Below are positions 37,646-46,680 of a stretch of 64,000 nucleotides of DNA, one piece after another (the stretch's first letter is position 1; the number at the start of each line of letters is the position of its first letter). The stretch comes from Ferrigenium straubiae (GTDB lineage: Bacteria; Pseudomonadota; Gammaproteobacteria; Burkholderiales; Gallionellaceae): positions 810,950-874,949 of the forward strand of contig JAHQXD010000001.1 in assembly GCA_019449655.1 (NCBI GenBank), in the 5' to 3' direction. The notes below the pieces were generated by a model. The model had not been told where the DNA came from. It did no database searches and saw only the letters and a list, made by a program, of their open reading frames with translations. The position numbers and the translations under genes were made by a program.

Positions 37646-40033
37646 TCAGGCGAACTTCCTCAAGGCCGCGCAGGCCACCCCGTAGATCAGCACTGCCAGC
37701 AAAATCACCGCGGCAAAACCCAGATGTATCGCCAGCAGCGTGGCGAGGACCGCACCCACCACCGAGGCGAAGCCGTTGATCGCCCACGCCCAGGGAATGG
37801 CACTCTCGGCGGTGCCCGCGAGCCGCATCATGCCGGTCGGGAACGGCACGCCCATGCATGTCGCCAGCGGCGCGATCAGCGCAACGGAGATGATGATCTT
37901 CGCCGCGTCGGAGAGATGGATCAGCGAGCGGAACAGGCCGGGCAGGAAGGCCAGATAGAGCAGCGCCAGGACGCCCATCGCGACTACCGCAATGAGGACC
38001 TTGTTCGCCGTCTGCCAGCGCCCGGCAAGCCAGCTTCCCGCTGCAGCGAACACCAGGAAGGCGCATAGCACCACGGCTACCGCGTACAGAGGGTGCGCGA
38101 GGAACAGCACGAATTTCTGGATGAAGGCGATCTCCATGAACATGAAAGCGAAGCCGATCGCGAGGAAATACAGCGCCACCGGCGCACCGGGCAAGGTGCG
38201 CCGGCAACTCGACAGCGCAAGCGGCACCAGGATCAGCAGGACGCTTGCCGCAATCGCCTGCAGCAGCGTCGCAACCAGCAGCGGATAACTCCAGTCGAAC
38301 AGCGACATGCCGCCCCGCTCGCGCAGGGAGAAGATTTCTGCCGCGGCCTTCCATTTGAAGAAGCGGAAGAAATGCGGCCGGTCGTCGGTCGCCGGCTTGA
38401 TGAAGAACTTGTACTGGTTGATGAAATCCTGACGCTGCGGACTCAGCAGCGCAACGGCGCCCTCGAAAAAATAGGGCTGCGGCAGGATGTTGTAGCGGTT
38501 CGCCTCACCGGCTTGCATGCCGGGATGCCAGGCCAGGTCGAAGGAACGCGCGCGGCTGAATTTTTTGATTGCTGCGATTTCGCGTGCGGTGAAATCACCG
38601 TTCTTCACCAGCAGCGTGACGGTCTTCCAGCCGCGGATCATCGCCAGCCGCGCGGCGGGATTGGGCACGCCATTCTTCTCCAAAGCAGATACCGCCGTGG
38701 CGAACAGTTTCAGCGCATCACGCGGCGGCAGCACGAGCCAGCGGGTGACGGCGAGCATGCCTCCCGGTGCGAGGCGGTTCAGGTAGGCCTGGAGCGCCTC
38801 GACCGTGTAGAGATAGTTTTCGCTCAGGCCATACAACCCGGCCGAGGCGGTGCCGAACGAATCGAGCAGCGCCACCTGGATCAGGTCGTAGCGCTGATCG
38901 CTGGCATTAACGAAGCCGCGCACCTCGGCTTCGTATACACGCACGCCGGGCTGGCCGTAAAGATTGCCGGAAAAGTCGCGGAAACGCTGGCTGACCAGAT
39001 CGCTGACGTTGTGGTCCAACTCCACCGCATCGATCACGGTGCTGCGATAGTAGAGCGCCTGCAGCACATCGCTGCCGGCACCGGCACCCAGCACTAAGAC
39101 GCGCGGCTTCACAAGCAAATGATACGGCAGCGCCGAAGTGAGCTGGCCGAGATAGGCCAGCGGCGCGAGATCGCCATCGAATCTGGTCAATGCCGACGGC
39201 CCGTCGCCGTCGACGAACACACCCAGCTGGGGCGGCGGCTCCATCGTGGCATTGAGGCTCATCCCCGGCGCTTGGCGCAGCGGCACGCGGGTATTTTTCA
39301 CGACCGTGACCTGCCCCAGCGGACTCGTGCGCTCCTCGACCACCCGCGCCCCGGTAATGTTCAGGGCCTGGCTCAGGTCCTTGTACGGAGAGGGCTGCAG
39401 TTGGATGCCGGGCAGCGCCACGGCGGCCAGCACGGCCAGCCCGGCGAACACCCCCGTCAGCCATCTCGGCCGCAGCTTCAGTTCGGCGGTGGCGATCGCG
39501 GCGGCCAGCAAAGCCACCGACTCAAGAACGGTCAGCAGCCGCTCTGGCGGCACGAGGAACAGCGCACCGATCACGCCCAGGCTGCCCGCTCCCGCACCGA
39601 GGATGTCGCAGGTATAAACGCGCGGTGCCTCTCTGCCGAAGCGCGAGAAGACCAGGCCGATGCCCATCCCTCCGCAGAAGAACGGCAGCATCATCAGCAG
39701 GTAAATGGCGAGCAGCTTGGCGGGCTGGGTCTTGTCCCACAGCAGCTCGAGCGGATTGAAAGGCACCTGCTGCGCCAGCAGAAAAGCCGCGGGCATCAGC
39801 ACAGCTAATGCGACAGCGGCCGTGACATATACCGCGCCGAAGTATGGAGCGATTTTTTCCTTGAGCAGGATCAGCAAGCTGCCGCTCGCCCCGTAGCCCA
39901 GCATCGCCGCGCTGATGATCATGTAGGCAAAGTGGTGCCACAGCACGATGCCGAACAAACGCGTCAGCAACACCTCGTAGGCGAGGACGCAGGCGGAGAG
40001 CAGGCCGATGGCGATGTAGGGCGGACGGTTCAT
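37646..40033 (-). CDS. Membrane protein with spermidine-synthase-like domain
   Basis: The ATG at 40033 (MNRPPYIAIGLLSACVLAYE) gives 795 residues; the frame upstream only translates a REP-like repeat. An N-terminal block of about six membrane helices is followed by a Rossmann domain of the spermidine-synthase type (PRVLVLGAGAGSDVLQALYY RSTVIDAVELDHNVSDL, near 330-365) and a second set of about six helices. The polyamine-synthase active-site signature is not obvious, so the reaction is unknown. It follows the pcm-like gene on the same strand and converges with lolD. Confidence 0.8.
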   Translation of the reverse strand: MNRPPYIAIGLLSACVLAYEVLLTRLFGIVLWHHFAYMIISAAMLGYGASGSLLILLKEKIAPYFGAVYVTAAVALAVLMPAAFLLAQQVPFNPLELLWDKTQPAKLLAIYLLMMLPFFCGGMGIGLVFSRFGREAPRVYTCDILGAGAGSLGVIGALFLVPPERLLTVLESVALLAAAIATAELKLRPRWLTGVFAGLAVLAAVALPGIQLQPSPYKDLSQALNITGARVVEERTSPLGQVTVVKNTRVPLRQAPGMSLNATMEPPPQLGVFVDGDGPSALTRFDGDLAPLAYLGQLTSALPYHLLVKPRVLVLGAGAGSDVLQALYYRSTVIDAVELDHNVSDLVSQRFRDFSGNLYGQPGVRVYEAEVRGFVNASDQRYDLIQVALLDSFGTASAGLYGLSENYLYTVEALQAYLNRLAPGGMLAVTRWLVLPPRDALKLFATAVSALEKNGVPNPAARLAMIRGWKTVTLLVKNGDFTAREIAAIKKFSRARSFDLAWHPGMQAGEANRYNILPQPYFFEGAVALLSPQRQDFINQYKFFIKPATDDRPHFFRFFKWKAAAEIFSLRERGGMSLFDWSYPLLVATLLQAIAASVLLILVPLALSSCRRTLPGAPVALYFLAIGFAFMFMEIAFIQKFVLFLAHPLYAVAVVLCAFLVFAAAGSWLAGRWQTANKVLIAVVAMGVLALLYLAFLPGLFRSLIHLSDAAKIIISVALIAPLATCMGVPFPTGMMRLAGTAESAIPWAWAINGFASVVGAVLATLLAIHLGFAAVILLAVLIYGVACAALRKFA

Positions 40034-40035
40034 GG

Positions 40036-40073
40036 CCCTCTCCCCAGCCCTCTCCCGCAAGCGGGCGAGGGGG
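40036..40073. repeat. REP-like palindrome
   Basis: CCCTCTCCCCAGCCCTCTCC followed by GCAAGCGGGCGAGGG; the same family as the two copies in tilS. It sits between the pcm-like gene and the membrane protein gene, directly before the start codon of the latter. Confidence 0.65.
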
Positions 40074-40100
40074 ACAAGGACTCGCTGCGCGAGTTTCATG

Positions 40101-40826
40101 TTAATGCCCGCCGGTCAGCGGAACGAAACGCACCGGCAGAATCTGGCGGTTGGTCAACGAGCCATCTTTCTTTTTCTCCACCAGCATCAGGTACTGGGTC
40201 ATGAATTGGGTGCCGAGCGGAATCACCATGCGCCCGCCCGGCTTGAGCTGTTTTATCAGGGGCGGCGGCACATGACTGGCGGCAGCCGTGACCATGATCG
40301 CGTCGAACGGCGCCGCTTCCGGCCAGCCGTAGTAGCCGTCGCCCACCCTGGTCTGCACGTTGCGGTAGCCGAGCGCCATCAGCCGCTCGCCCGCCTCCAT
40401 TCCGAGCGGCTCGATGATTTCGATGCTGTAAACCGACTTGGCCAGTTCCGCGAGAACCGCCGCCTGGTATCCCGAGCCGGTGCCGATCTCGAGCACCTTG
40501 TCGCCCGCCTTGACCTTCATCAGGTCGGTCATCAGCGCCACGATGAAGGGCTGCGAAATCGTCTGCCCGTGGCCGATCGGCAGGGGACGGTTGAGGTAGG
40601 CTAGGGTGGCAAGCGCGCCAGGCACGAAGCGGTGGCGCTCCACTTTTTCCATCGCCGCAACGACGGCTGGACTGAGCGAGGGACTGCCGCTGTATGGGGC
40701 TGTGGCGGCGGCATCGGCTACTACCTCCTCCACCATTTTGCCGCGTGCGGCATCGAACGATCCTGCCTGCGAGGGAACAGCCCAACAGAAAAAAATGAAG
40801 AAGCCGGAGGCAAGATGGGGTTTCAT
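40101..40826 (-). CDS. Protein-L-isoaspartate O-methyltransferase with signal peptide
   Basis: A 241-residue PIMT. The SAM-binding motif is KVLEIGTGSGYQAAVLAELA (about residues 110-130), preceded by the family motifs RHRFVPGALATLAYLNRPLPIGHGQTISQP. Residues 1-22 (MKPHLASGFFIFFCWAVPSQ) form a plausible export signal, which classical cytosolic Pcm lacks. It would repair isoaspartyl residues in envelope proteins if truly exported, though SAM is not expected in the periplasm. It may instead be membrane-tethered. Confidence 0.85.
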   Translation of the reverse strand: MKPHLASGFFIFFCWAVPSQAGSFDAARGKMVEEVVADAAATAPYSGSPSLSPAVVAAMEKVERHRFVPGALATLAYLNRPLPIGHGQTISQPFIVALMTDLMKVKAGDKVLEIGTGSGYQAAVLAELAKSVYSIEIIEPLGMEAGERLMALGYRNVQTRVGDGYYGWPEAAPFDAIMVTAAASHVPPPLIKQLKPGGRMVIPLGTQFMTQYLMLVEKKKDGSLTNRQILPVRFVPLTGGH

Positions 40827-40907
40827 GTCGCCCTCAAAACCGTCGCGTTTAATCTCGCGTAATCTGCGGACAACTGGTTTTCCGGGTTCATCAAGCCGGG
40901 TACGGGA

Positions 40908-41495
40908 TCATTTCCGCCGGAACAACCCGACCAGTTCGGACCGGTCGAGCACATGGCCCTGCATGGCCTTTTCCAGAGCCGCCTTGGTGGGATGTTTCAA
41001 ATCCGGCAGCAAGACATCCAGCGCATACAGCTTGAAAAAATAGCGATGCTCGCCGATGGGCGGGCATGGCCCGCCGTAGCCGGTGCTCCGCCAGTCGTTG
41101 AGTCCCTGCAGGATTCCGCTTTGACTGCCCTCTACCGCGATCCCCTCCGCCAGGCCGACCGCACTGGTGGGGATGTTGTACAGCACCCAGTGAACCCAGG
41201 TCATTTTCGGGAAAGCCGGATCGGGCGCATCCGGGTCATCGACGACCAGCGCCAGGCTCTTTGCCTCGGCCGGCACGCCGCTCCAGACGAGCGGCGGGGA
41301 AACGTTCATGCCATCGCAGGTATGGCGCGCAGGAATCGCGCGGCCATGCACGAGCGACGGCGAATTGAGGGTCATGGGCATGGCAGTCTTCTCCTTTCCG
41401 CCCGCCGGCAGGCTGGCTGCCGCGGCGGAGATGCAGAGCACGATTCCCGGAATGACCGCCCATATCCAGGGGGCGTGCCGGAATCCGGCCTTCAT
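40908..41495 (-). CDS. YbhB/YbcL-family PEBP-like protein, exported
   Basis: 195 residues with an N-terminal hydrophobic signal (about 10-27). The PEBP fold motifs are visible: NSPSLVHGRAIPARHTCDGM NVSPPLVWSGVP, LVVDDPDAPDP, WVHWVLYNIP and GYGGPCPPIGEHRYFFKLYALD. Bacterial members bind small ligands or phospholipids and have no agreed role. The gene ends a run of stress genes on the minus strand and starts 4 bp after the end of an Hsp20 gene, so the two are probably co-transcribed. Confidence 0.88.
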   Translation of the reverse strand: MKAGFRHAPWIWAVIPGIVLCISAAAASLPAGGKEKTAMPMTLNSPSLVHGRAIPARHTCDGMNVSPPLVWSGVPAEAKSLALVVDDPDAPDPAFPKMTWVHWVLYNIPTSAVGLAEGIAVEGSQSGILQGLNDWRSTGYGGPCPPIGEHRYFFKLYALDVLLPDLKHPTKAALEKAMQGHVLDRSELVGLFRRK

Positions 41496-41498
41496 GCC

Positions 41499-42005
41499 TC
41501 AGGACACCGGGATAGCTCTGCCTTTTTCGCTTGCCACCTTCGGCAGGCGCACGCTCAACACTCCGTTCCGGTAACTCGCTTCCGCCCTGTCCGCATCCAC
41601 ATTGCGAGGCAAAGGGATGGTGCGCTGGAATGTGCCGTAGGCACGCTCCATGACATGGTAGGTACTACCGCAGGTTTCGCGCGCAAAGCGCTTTTCCCCG
41701 CTCAGATGGAGCATGTTGCCCTCGATCATGATGCGGCAATCCTCCTTCTCCACTCCCGGCGCCTCCACCCGCACCACGATTTCCTTATCCGTCTCCTCCA
41801 CTTCTCCCGCCAGCAGGCTCCAGCGCGGAAAGGCAGCGAGCGCACCGCTCTCCTGGGGAGCTTCGCTCCTGTTGCTGCGGGAGAAATGCGTCAGAGCGTC
41901 GCTGCTGCGGCTCAATAGTTCGCGCCAGCCTTCCGACAGGTTCTCCCAAGTGCGGCCGAGCTCGCGCCCGATGTTTTTTCCCGCCTCTTTCAGTGTATCC
42001 AGCAT
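41499..42005 (-). CDS. Small heat-shock protein (Hsp20/alpha-crystallin), copy 1
   Basis: The ATG at 42005 gives MLDTLKEAGKNIGRELGRTW and 168 residues. The alpha-crystallin domain spans about 75-168: KEIVVRVEAPGVEKEDCRIM, GEKRFARETCGSTYHVMERA YGTFQRTIPLP and the closing ASYRNGVLSVRLPKV. The C-terminal RAIPVS carries the IxV/I motif used in oligomer formation. The N-terminal helix is unusually amphipathic and contains two Trp residues. It acts as an ATP-independent holdase. Confidence 0.93.
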   Translation of the reverse strand: MLDTLKEAGKNIGRELGRTWENLSEGWRELLSRSSDALTHFSRSNRSEAPQESGALAAFPRWSLLAGEVEETDKEIVVRVEAPGVEKEDCRIMIEGNMLHLSGEKRFARETCGSTYHVMERAYGTFQRTIPLPRNVDADRAEASYRNGVLSVRLPKVASEKGRAIPVS

Positions 42006-42060
42006 GATCGCGCTCCTTGTTTCAAGGTTGAAATGGATATGCAGCGGTATAGCCCGACGC

Positions 42061-42438
42061 CTATTCTTCGGCTTCAGCCTCCGCCTCGCCGCCTTCGCCC
42101 CTGCGCCTCGGCTCGTGCGCCTTGATGTCGCCGCGAATCTTGCGCGCATAATCCTCAAGCCTGCGTTTTGCCGCGTCGAAGGCATCGCGCAGGGCCACGT
42201 AAACGTCTTCGGCATGGTCGCGATTCACCACGATCTCGCTGCCCGGCACGCCGATGTCGATGCGCACGTTGAACTGCTTGCCCTGCTGATGATGCTTGTG
42301 CGGCACCTCGACCACCACGCGGCAGGAGGTGATATGTTTGAAGAATTCTTCGAGCTTGGCCACCTTGTCGCGGATATGCGTTTCCAGCGCCTCCGAGTGC
42401 TCGACATCGCGGAGAGTGAGCTGCAATGGGGTCTGCAT
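42061..42438 (-). CDS. HPF/RaiA-family ribosome-associated factor
   Basis: 125 residues. The RaiA/HPF fold is visible as LQLTLRDVEHSEALETHIRD KVAKLEEFFKHI, CRVVVEVPHKHHQQGKQFNV RIDIGVPGSEIVVNRDHAED VYVALRDAFDAAKRRLEDYARK. The tail is Glu-rich. These factors hibernate or protect ribosomes in stress. There is no long C-terminal domain, so it is the short form. Distinct rpoN-linked hpf genes are usual in proteobacteria, so this is likely an extra, stress-specific copy. Confidence 0.88.
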   Translation of the reverse strand: MQTPLQLTLRDVEHSEALETHIRDKVAKLEEFFKHITSCRVVVEVPHKHHQQGKQFNVRIDIGVPGSEIVVNRDHAEDVYVALRDAFDAAKRRLEDYARKIRGDIKAHEPRRRGEGGEAEAEAEE

Positions 42439-42465
42439 GGGTGCCTCCTTCAGATTCGATGCGGG

Positions 42466-42915
42466 TTAACGACGATTCGCCATTTCCTTTTTCTGTTCGC
42501 GCTTCACCAGCTTGGCAAGCAGGAGTAATTCATCAGCCAGAAGCTCCAGCAAGTCGTCCACGGCAAGAATGCCGACCAACCCGCCGTTGCCATCCACCAC
42601 CGGCAGGCGCCGCACGCCCCTGGTGCGCATGTACTGGATTGCCTCGAACACGCCGATGTTTTCCGTCACCGTGGCGAGGTCGGACACCATAATGTCCCCG
42701 ACTGTAATGGCCGACGGATCGAGCCCCGGAGCCACGATTTCCACCACCAGGTCGCGGTCGGTAACGATGCCGACCGGAACCCGGAAGCCGCCGCGTTCCT
42801 CGACCACCACCAGATCGCCAACGTGGTGCTGGCGCATGAGCTGGGCTGCTTCCAAGGCGGATTGGCCGGCCTGCACGATGACGACTTCGCGGTTGCAAAT
42901 TTCACCAACAGGCAT
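42466..42915 (-). CDS. CBS-domain pair protein
   Basis: 149 residues consisting of two CBS domains: SALEAAQLMRQHHVGDLVVV ... VGIVTDRDLVVEIV and MVSDLATVTENIGVFEAIQYMRTRGVRRLPVVDGNGGLVGILAVDDLLELL. CBS pairs bind adenosine nucleotides and act as energy sensors. No catalytic domain is attached. It lies 28 bp upstream of the HPF-like gene, which fits joint use in starvation or dormancy. Confidence 0.92.
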   Translation of the reverse strand: MPVGEICNREVVIVQAGQSALEAAQLMRQHHVGDLVVVEERGGFRVPVGIVTDRDLVVEIVAPGLDPSAITVGDIMVSDLATVTENIGVFEAIQYMRTRGVRRLPVVDGNGGLVGILAVDDLLELLADELLLLAKLVKREQKKEMANRR

Positions 42916-42986
42916 GATGACCTCCCTCTCGTTTATCGGCCGGCATCACGGACAAAAATCCCGATCCGGCCGGAAAATACCGCACC

Positions 42987-44102
42987 TTAATCGGCCTGCA
43001 TGGCAGGCTGGCGGGCATGCAGAAACCAGCGATCCAGCACCACATGACGGGTAAACCATTTGTTGCCCAGCAATGCCTCGGCAAGAAAATTGCGCAGGAA
43101 TTCAGGCATGGCGCCGTTGGGCGCCGCCGCGGGGCCAAAGTACTCATCCAGCCGGTTGGCGTAAGGCAGCAGTTGATCGCGGCTGTAGTCCTCCCTGGCT
43201 GCCAGGATGGCAGCAGCAGCCATGAGGCCGGACTCCACCGCCGGCCGTATTCCCTCGCCGCTTTGCGGATAGGCCAGCCCGGCCGCATCGCCGACGAGCA
43301 GCATGCCGTCGTCGACCCGTTTGCGCGCCGTGCGCCCGTAGAGCTGGTAGGCATGACCGTGAAAACTGTCCGGGATGTCCTGCGGAATTCTGCCGCGCCG
43401 CTTGAGGAATTCGCAGAATTGCTTGAGTTGCTCCGGAAGGTGATTGCTGTCTTCCCGGCCCAACCCGATGTTCAGGTGATTGCCTTTGCGGAAACACCAT
43501 CCGTACCCCTTGAGATCGCGGCAGAAATAGAGCTCCGGGGTGTCCGGCTGCACCTGGCAGTCATAACGTTGCAGGCGGCTCATCTCGAACTCGATTTCCT
43601 TTGCCGCGATGATCGGTTCGCCTGCTCCCGGATTCGCTCCCAGTAGGCGCGCCACCGGGCAGAAGTGTCCGCCCGCGCCGATGATCACGGGAGTCGTAAT
43701 GGCATCGTTGACGACCCATTGCTTGCGGTCGCGGTGCAGGGATTGCAGCGCCTGCCCGAGTTGCAGGCGCGCTCCCGAACGCTGCAGCAGATAGTCATCC
43801 AGTTCGTAGCGGCGTATGCCGTAGCTGACCGTGGCCGGGTAGCGGGTCTCGATGTCCGCGCCATCGATCAGCCCGGTGCGGAAAGCCGTGATCGGCTGCA
43901 GCACGTGCCGGCGGCCATAATCCCCGGCATCCAGCTGCAGCGCCTCCACCACCGCCGGAGTAATCCATCCGGCGCAGACCTTGTCGCGCGGGAACAGCGC
44001 CTTGTCCATCACCATCACGTCGATGCCATGGCGGCGCAGCTGCCAGGCGCAGCTTGAGCCTGCGGGGCCACCTCCGACGACGAGCGCGTCACAGCTTTCC
44101 AT
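42987..44102 (-). CDS. Geranylgeranyl-reductase-like FAD-dependent oxidoreductase
   Basis: The ATG at 44102 (MESCDALVVGGGPAGSSCAW) gives 371 residues. The FAD-binding GxGxxG motif is at residues 9-14, DKVCAGWITPAVVEAL is the family substrate-side motif and DGMLLVGDAAGLAYPQSGEGIRPAVESG is the second FAD motif. The family reduces isoprenoid or menaquinone side chains. The start lies within the last codons of cfa (14-bp overlap), so both are co-translated and probably act on membrane lipids. Confidence 0.88.
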   Translation of the reverse strand: MESCDALVVGGGPAGSSCAWQLRRHGIDVMVMDKALFPRDKVCAGWITPAVVEALQLDAGDYGRRHVLQPITAFRTGLIDGADIETRYPATVSYGIRRYELDDYLLQRSGARLQLGQALQSLHRDRKQWVVNDAITTPVIIGAGGHFCPVARLLGANPGAGEPIIAAKEIEFEMSRLQRYDCQVQPDTPELYFCRDLKGYGWCFRKGNHLNIGLGREDSNHLPEQLKQFCEFLKRRGRIPQDIPDSFHGHAYQLYGRTARKRVDDGMLLVGDAAGLAYPQSGEGIRPAVESGLMAAAAILAAREDYSRDQLLPYANRLDEYFGPAAAPNGAMPEFLRNFLAEALLGNKWFTRHVVLDRWFLHARQPAMQAD

Positions 44103-45408
44103 GCGGCTCTCCTCCGGAGGCATGCTGCGGTTCGTACAGGTGTCGCCGCGTCCATGGAATCCGGTTGTTGTACGCGCGGGCGAAAGCCACCTGGAACAGC
44201 TGCATACCGCCAGCCTTGAAGGCGGTGAGCGATCCGGCGAGATACAGGCGCCACGCCCGCGCAAATGCCGGGTCGAACATTTCCGCCACACGCCCGGCAT
44301 TGTCCTCATAACGCTGCAGCCAGTGCTCCAGGGTCATGGCATAGTGCAGCCGCAAATTTTCCACATCCAGGATCGAGAAATCGTAGGGTTCGAAGATCTG
44401 CATCATCTGCGCCAGACTCGGCGGATTGGCACCGGGGAAAATATGGCGCTCGGTCCATGCGTCCATGGGGCGGGGGTAATTCAGGCCTATGCTGTGGATC
44501 AAGCCACGCCCGTCATCCTTGAGGCTGCGGTCAATGACCGCTCCCAATTCCCGGTAATGACCCGCCCCCACATGCTCCAGCATGCCGACGGAAACAAAGG
44601 CATCGAATTCGCCGCGCACGTTGCGGTAGTCGTCCTCGATGAACTCGACCTGCCCATCCAGCCCTTCGTCGCGGGCGCGCTGCCGTGCGAAGGCAATCTG
44701 CTCTTTGGATATGTTGTAGGCTTTCACAGATACGCCATAGTGCCCGGCCATATGCAAGGCCAACGCCCCCCAGCCACAGCCCGCCTCCACCACTTTTTCG
44801 CCCGGTTGCAGGCGCAGTTTGCGGCAGACGTGATCCATCTTGGCGAGCTGTGCCTCTTCGAGGGGGGTTTCCTGGCTGGGGAAATATGCGCAGGTGTACA
44901 CCATTCTCTCGTCGAGCCAGAGCCGGTAGAAATCGTTGCCGATATCGTAGTGGTGGCAGATATTGCGGCGTGCACCGGGGATGGTGTTGCGCCGCGCATC
45001 GTAGAACGGGGCCAGCAGTTTTTTCCCGATCTTCTCCTGGGTGTGCAGGGGCCAGGCCCGATAGACCGCCTCGAGGAAATCCAGCAGATTTCCCTGCACC
45101 TCCACGCGCTGCGCCGAGTACAGCTCGCCGAAGTAAAGCTCAGGATCGGCAACCAGTTTCAACAGTGCGCCGCGGTCGCAAACGAGGACTCGCGCTATCG
45201 CATTTTCCCCATGCTCTGGAATTCCCTGGCCATTCCATAGCACGACCTGAACCGGAGGATTGCCGATGGCGCGCATCATTCTCGACAACAACTGTTTTTC
45301 CATGGCAAAGACCATATTGCCGCGTGCCCGGTACCGCTCCCCTGCCGGTGCCAGATAATTGATACCGTCTATCGGTTTGTCTGCCAGGCCGGCTTGCTCT
45401 TGTCCCAT
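44089..45408 (-). CDS. cfa: Cyclopropane-fatty-acyl-phospholipid synthase
   Basis: The ATG at 45408 follows GAGGAG and gives 439 residues. The SAM-binding motif is KVVEAGCGWGALALHMAGHY (about 195-214), preceded by ICHHYDIGNDFYRLWLDERM VYTCAYF and followed by VSVGMLEHVGAGHY and FPGANPPSLAQMMQIFE. It adds a methylene bridge to unsaturated acyl chains in phospholipids, a classic stationary-phase and stress modification. It overlaps the geranylgeranyl-reductase-like gene. Confidence 0.95.
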   Translation of the reverse strand: MGQEQAGLADKPIDGINYLAPAGERYRARGNMVFAMEKQLLSRMMRAIGNPPVQVVLWNGQGIPEHGENAIARVLVCDRGALLKLVADPELYFGELYSAQRVEVQGNLLDFLEAVYRAWPLHTQEKIGKKLLAPFYDARRNTIPGARRNICHHYDIGNDFYRLWLDERMVYTCAYFPSQETPLEEAQLAKMDHVCRKLRLQPGEKVVEAGCGWGALALHMAGHYGVSVKAYNISKEQIAFARQRARDEGLDGQVEFIEDDYRNVRGEFDAFVSVGMLEHVGAGHYRELGAVIDRSLKDDGRGLIHSIGLNYPRPMDAWTERHIFPGANPPSLAQMMQIFEPYDFSILDVENLRLHYAMTLEHWLQRYEDNAGRVAEMFDPAFARAWRLYLAGSLTAFKAGGMQLFQVAFARAYNNRIPWTRRHLYEPQHASGGEPHGKL

Positions 45409-45669
45409 GCTTTGCTCCTCGCAATCATGTCGCGCCGCCACCGTCAGGCCTGTCTCGCCATGGTGCCGCGCAGACCGGCCACCATGCTCCCGAAGAGAAA
45501 TAGCTTGCTGTTTCCGGCTTTCGCCATCGGGCGAAAACGAAGGATGTTCACCGGGTGAATATCCGTTGCCTGCAGTCCGGTTGCTTCCAGAAAACAGTCA
45601 GGCGGAAAATCGGGATAAAACCCGGGCTGTTTCGACAGAGGTGAATACAGGCTTTGCAAGCCAGTTCAC

Positions 45670-46176
45670 CTAGTGCGTCCAGCTTACGCGCAACAAGTTC
45701 TGTTCCGGGTTGTAGTGGAATTCCAGTTCGCCCTGATAGGCATGATGCAATGCCTCGCCCATGCCACGAGCGAGATGGATATCGGTGGTGGTCACGAGCG
45801 TCGCACCGCCTTTCTCCTCCTCAACCGCCATGATGCGTTTGAGCGGATGCTCCGCCCGTTCGTGTTTTTCATGGTTGCGCACGAGATGCATGATTTCATC
45901 GCGGTGGGACTGGAAGAACTCACCTTTCAGGGTGAGGTATCCGGCGGGATAATGGTCGTGGATACGATGGCAGGCAGGACAGATTTCCCGATGCGCGTCT
46001 GCCGGAGCTGCGAGCCACTGCCAACGCCCTTCATGAAAAACCGCACCGCATAGAGAGCAAACGGTAGGCTCCTGCAGCTTGCCCTTGGCCTTGTAGGCAT
46101 CATGCACGCGCTCCTGGAAAATGCCATCGTGCCGCTGGATTTGACGGAAACCGTCGTAAGTGGCTGGGTGTCTCAT
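45670..46176 (-). CDS. Zinc-ribbon protein, BCAM0308-like
   Basis: The ATG at 46176 (MRHPATYDGFRQIQRHDGIF) gives 168 residues. Two CxxC pairs form a probable zinc ribbon: TVCSLCGAVFHEGRWQW and EICPACHRIHDHYPAGYLTL. The C-terminal half reads EEEKGGATLVTTTDIHLARG MGEALHHAYQGELEFHY, which resembles the end of NMD3-like proteins. I recall the pattern from a BCAM0308 family of unknown function. It belongs to the stress cluster and is flanked by cfa and a small exported protein. Confidence 0.75.
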   Translation of the reverse strand: MRHPATYDGFRQIQRHDGIFQERVHDAYKAKGKLQEPTVCSLCGAVFHEGRWQWLAAPADAHREICPACHRIHDHYPAGYLTLKGEFFQSHRDEIMHLVRNHEKHERAEHPLKRIMAVEEEKGGATLVTTTDIHLARGMGEALHHAYQGELEFHYNPEQNLLRVSWTH

Positions 46177-46254
46177 AATAAATTTTCCCTGATAGTTGAT
46201 CGCATGGTCGCCCATGCCTCTTACCCACACTTCATGGTGCACTCGCCTGGCTGA

Positions 46255-46587
46255 TCAGTAACCGCCGGGAGAACCCCCACCCATGCCCCCGCTCCTGGCC
46301 GGAGGGTCGTCAGGGAGAGTCACTCCGCGTTTACTGGCTCGTTCCTTCATGCGCTCGTGATGCTCCTTGCGGATTTGCTCGCGTTCTTCGGCAGTTTTTG
46401 CGGCACGCATTTTGGCGCGATGCTCGGAACGCTCCTTCCGCATCATCAACTGGCTGCCGTATACCTGCTCCTGTTTTTGCGCCTTGGATTGCCGTTGTGT
46501 GCCTTCCTTGTCGTCTGCCAAAGCAGAACCGCCCGTAAACGCCAAAGCGCCGCTTATTGCAGTTATCGCCAATATTCGCTTCAACAT
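46255..46587 (-). CDS. Small exported basic protein
   Basis: 110 residues. A signal peptide (1-24, ending ALAD) precedes a highly charged helical region (RKERSEHRAKMRAAKTAEER EQIRKEHHERMKERASKR) and a Gly-rich tail. No family is certain; the helix-rich charged mature chain recalls Spy/CpxP-type periplasmic chaperones, but the LTxxQ motif is absent. A GGAG-type ribosome site precedes the ATG. Confidence 0.65.
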   Translation of the reverse strand: MLKRILAITAISGALAFTGGSALADDKEGTQRQSKAQKQEQVYGSQLMMRKERSEHRAKMRAAKTAEEREQIRKEHHERMKERASKRGVTLPDDPPARSGGMGGGSPGGY

Positions 46588-46680
46588 GATTTCCTCCAGT
46601 AAATTGTGCCTTGCATATCTTGTTCAGCCGCCATATTGGCTGCGTGCAATTCCGTGAGTGTCTTCCGGCGGCGCCGCATT

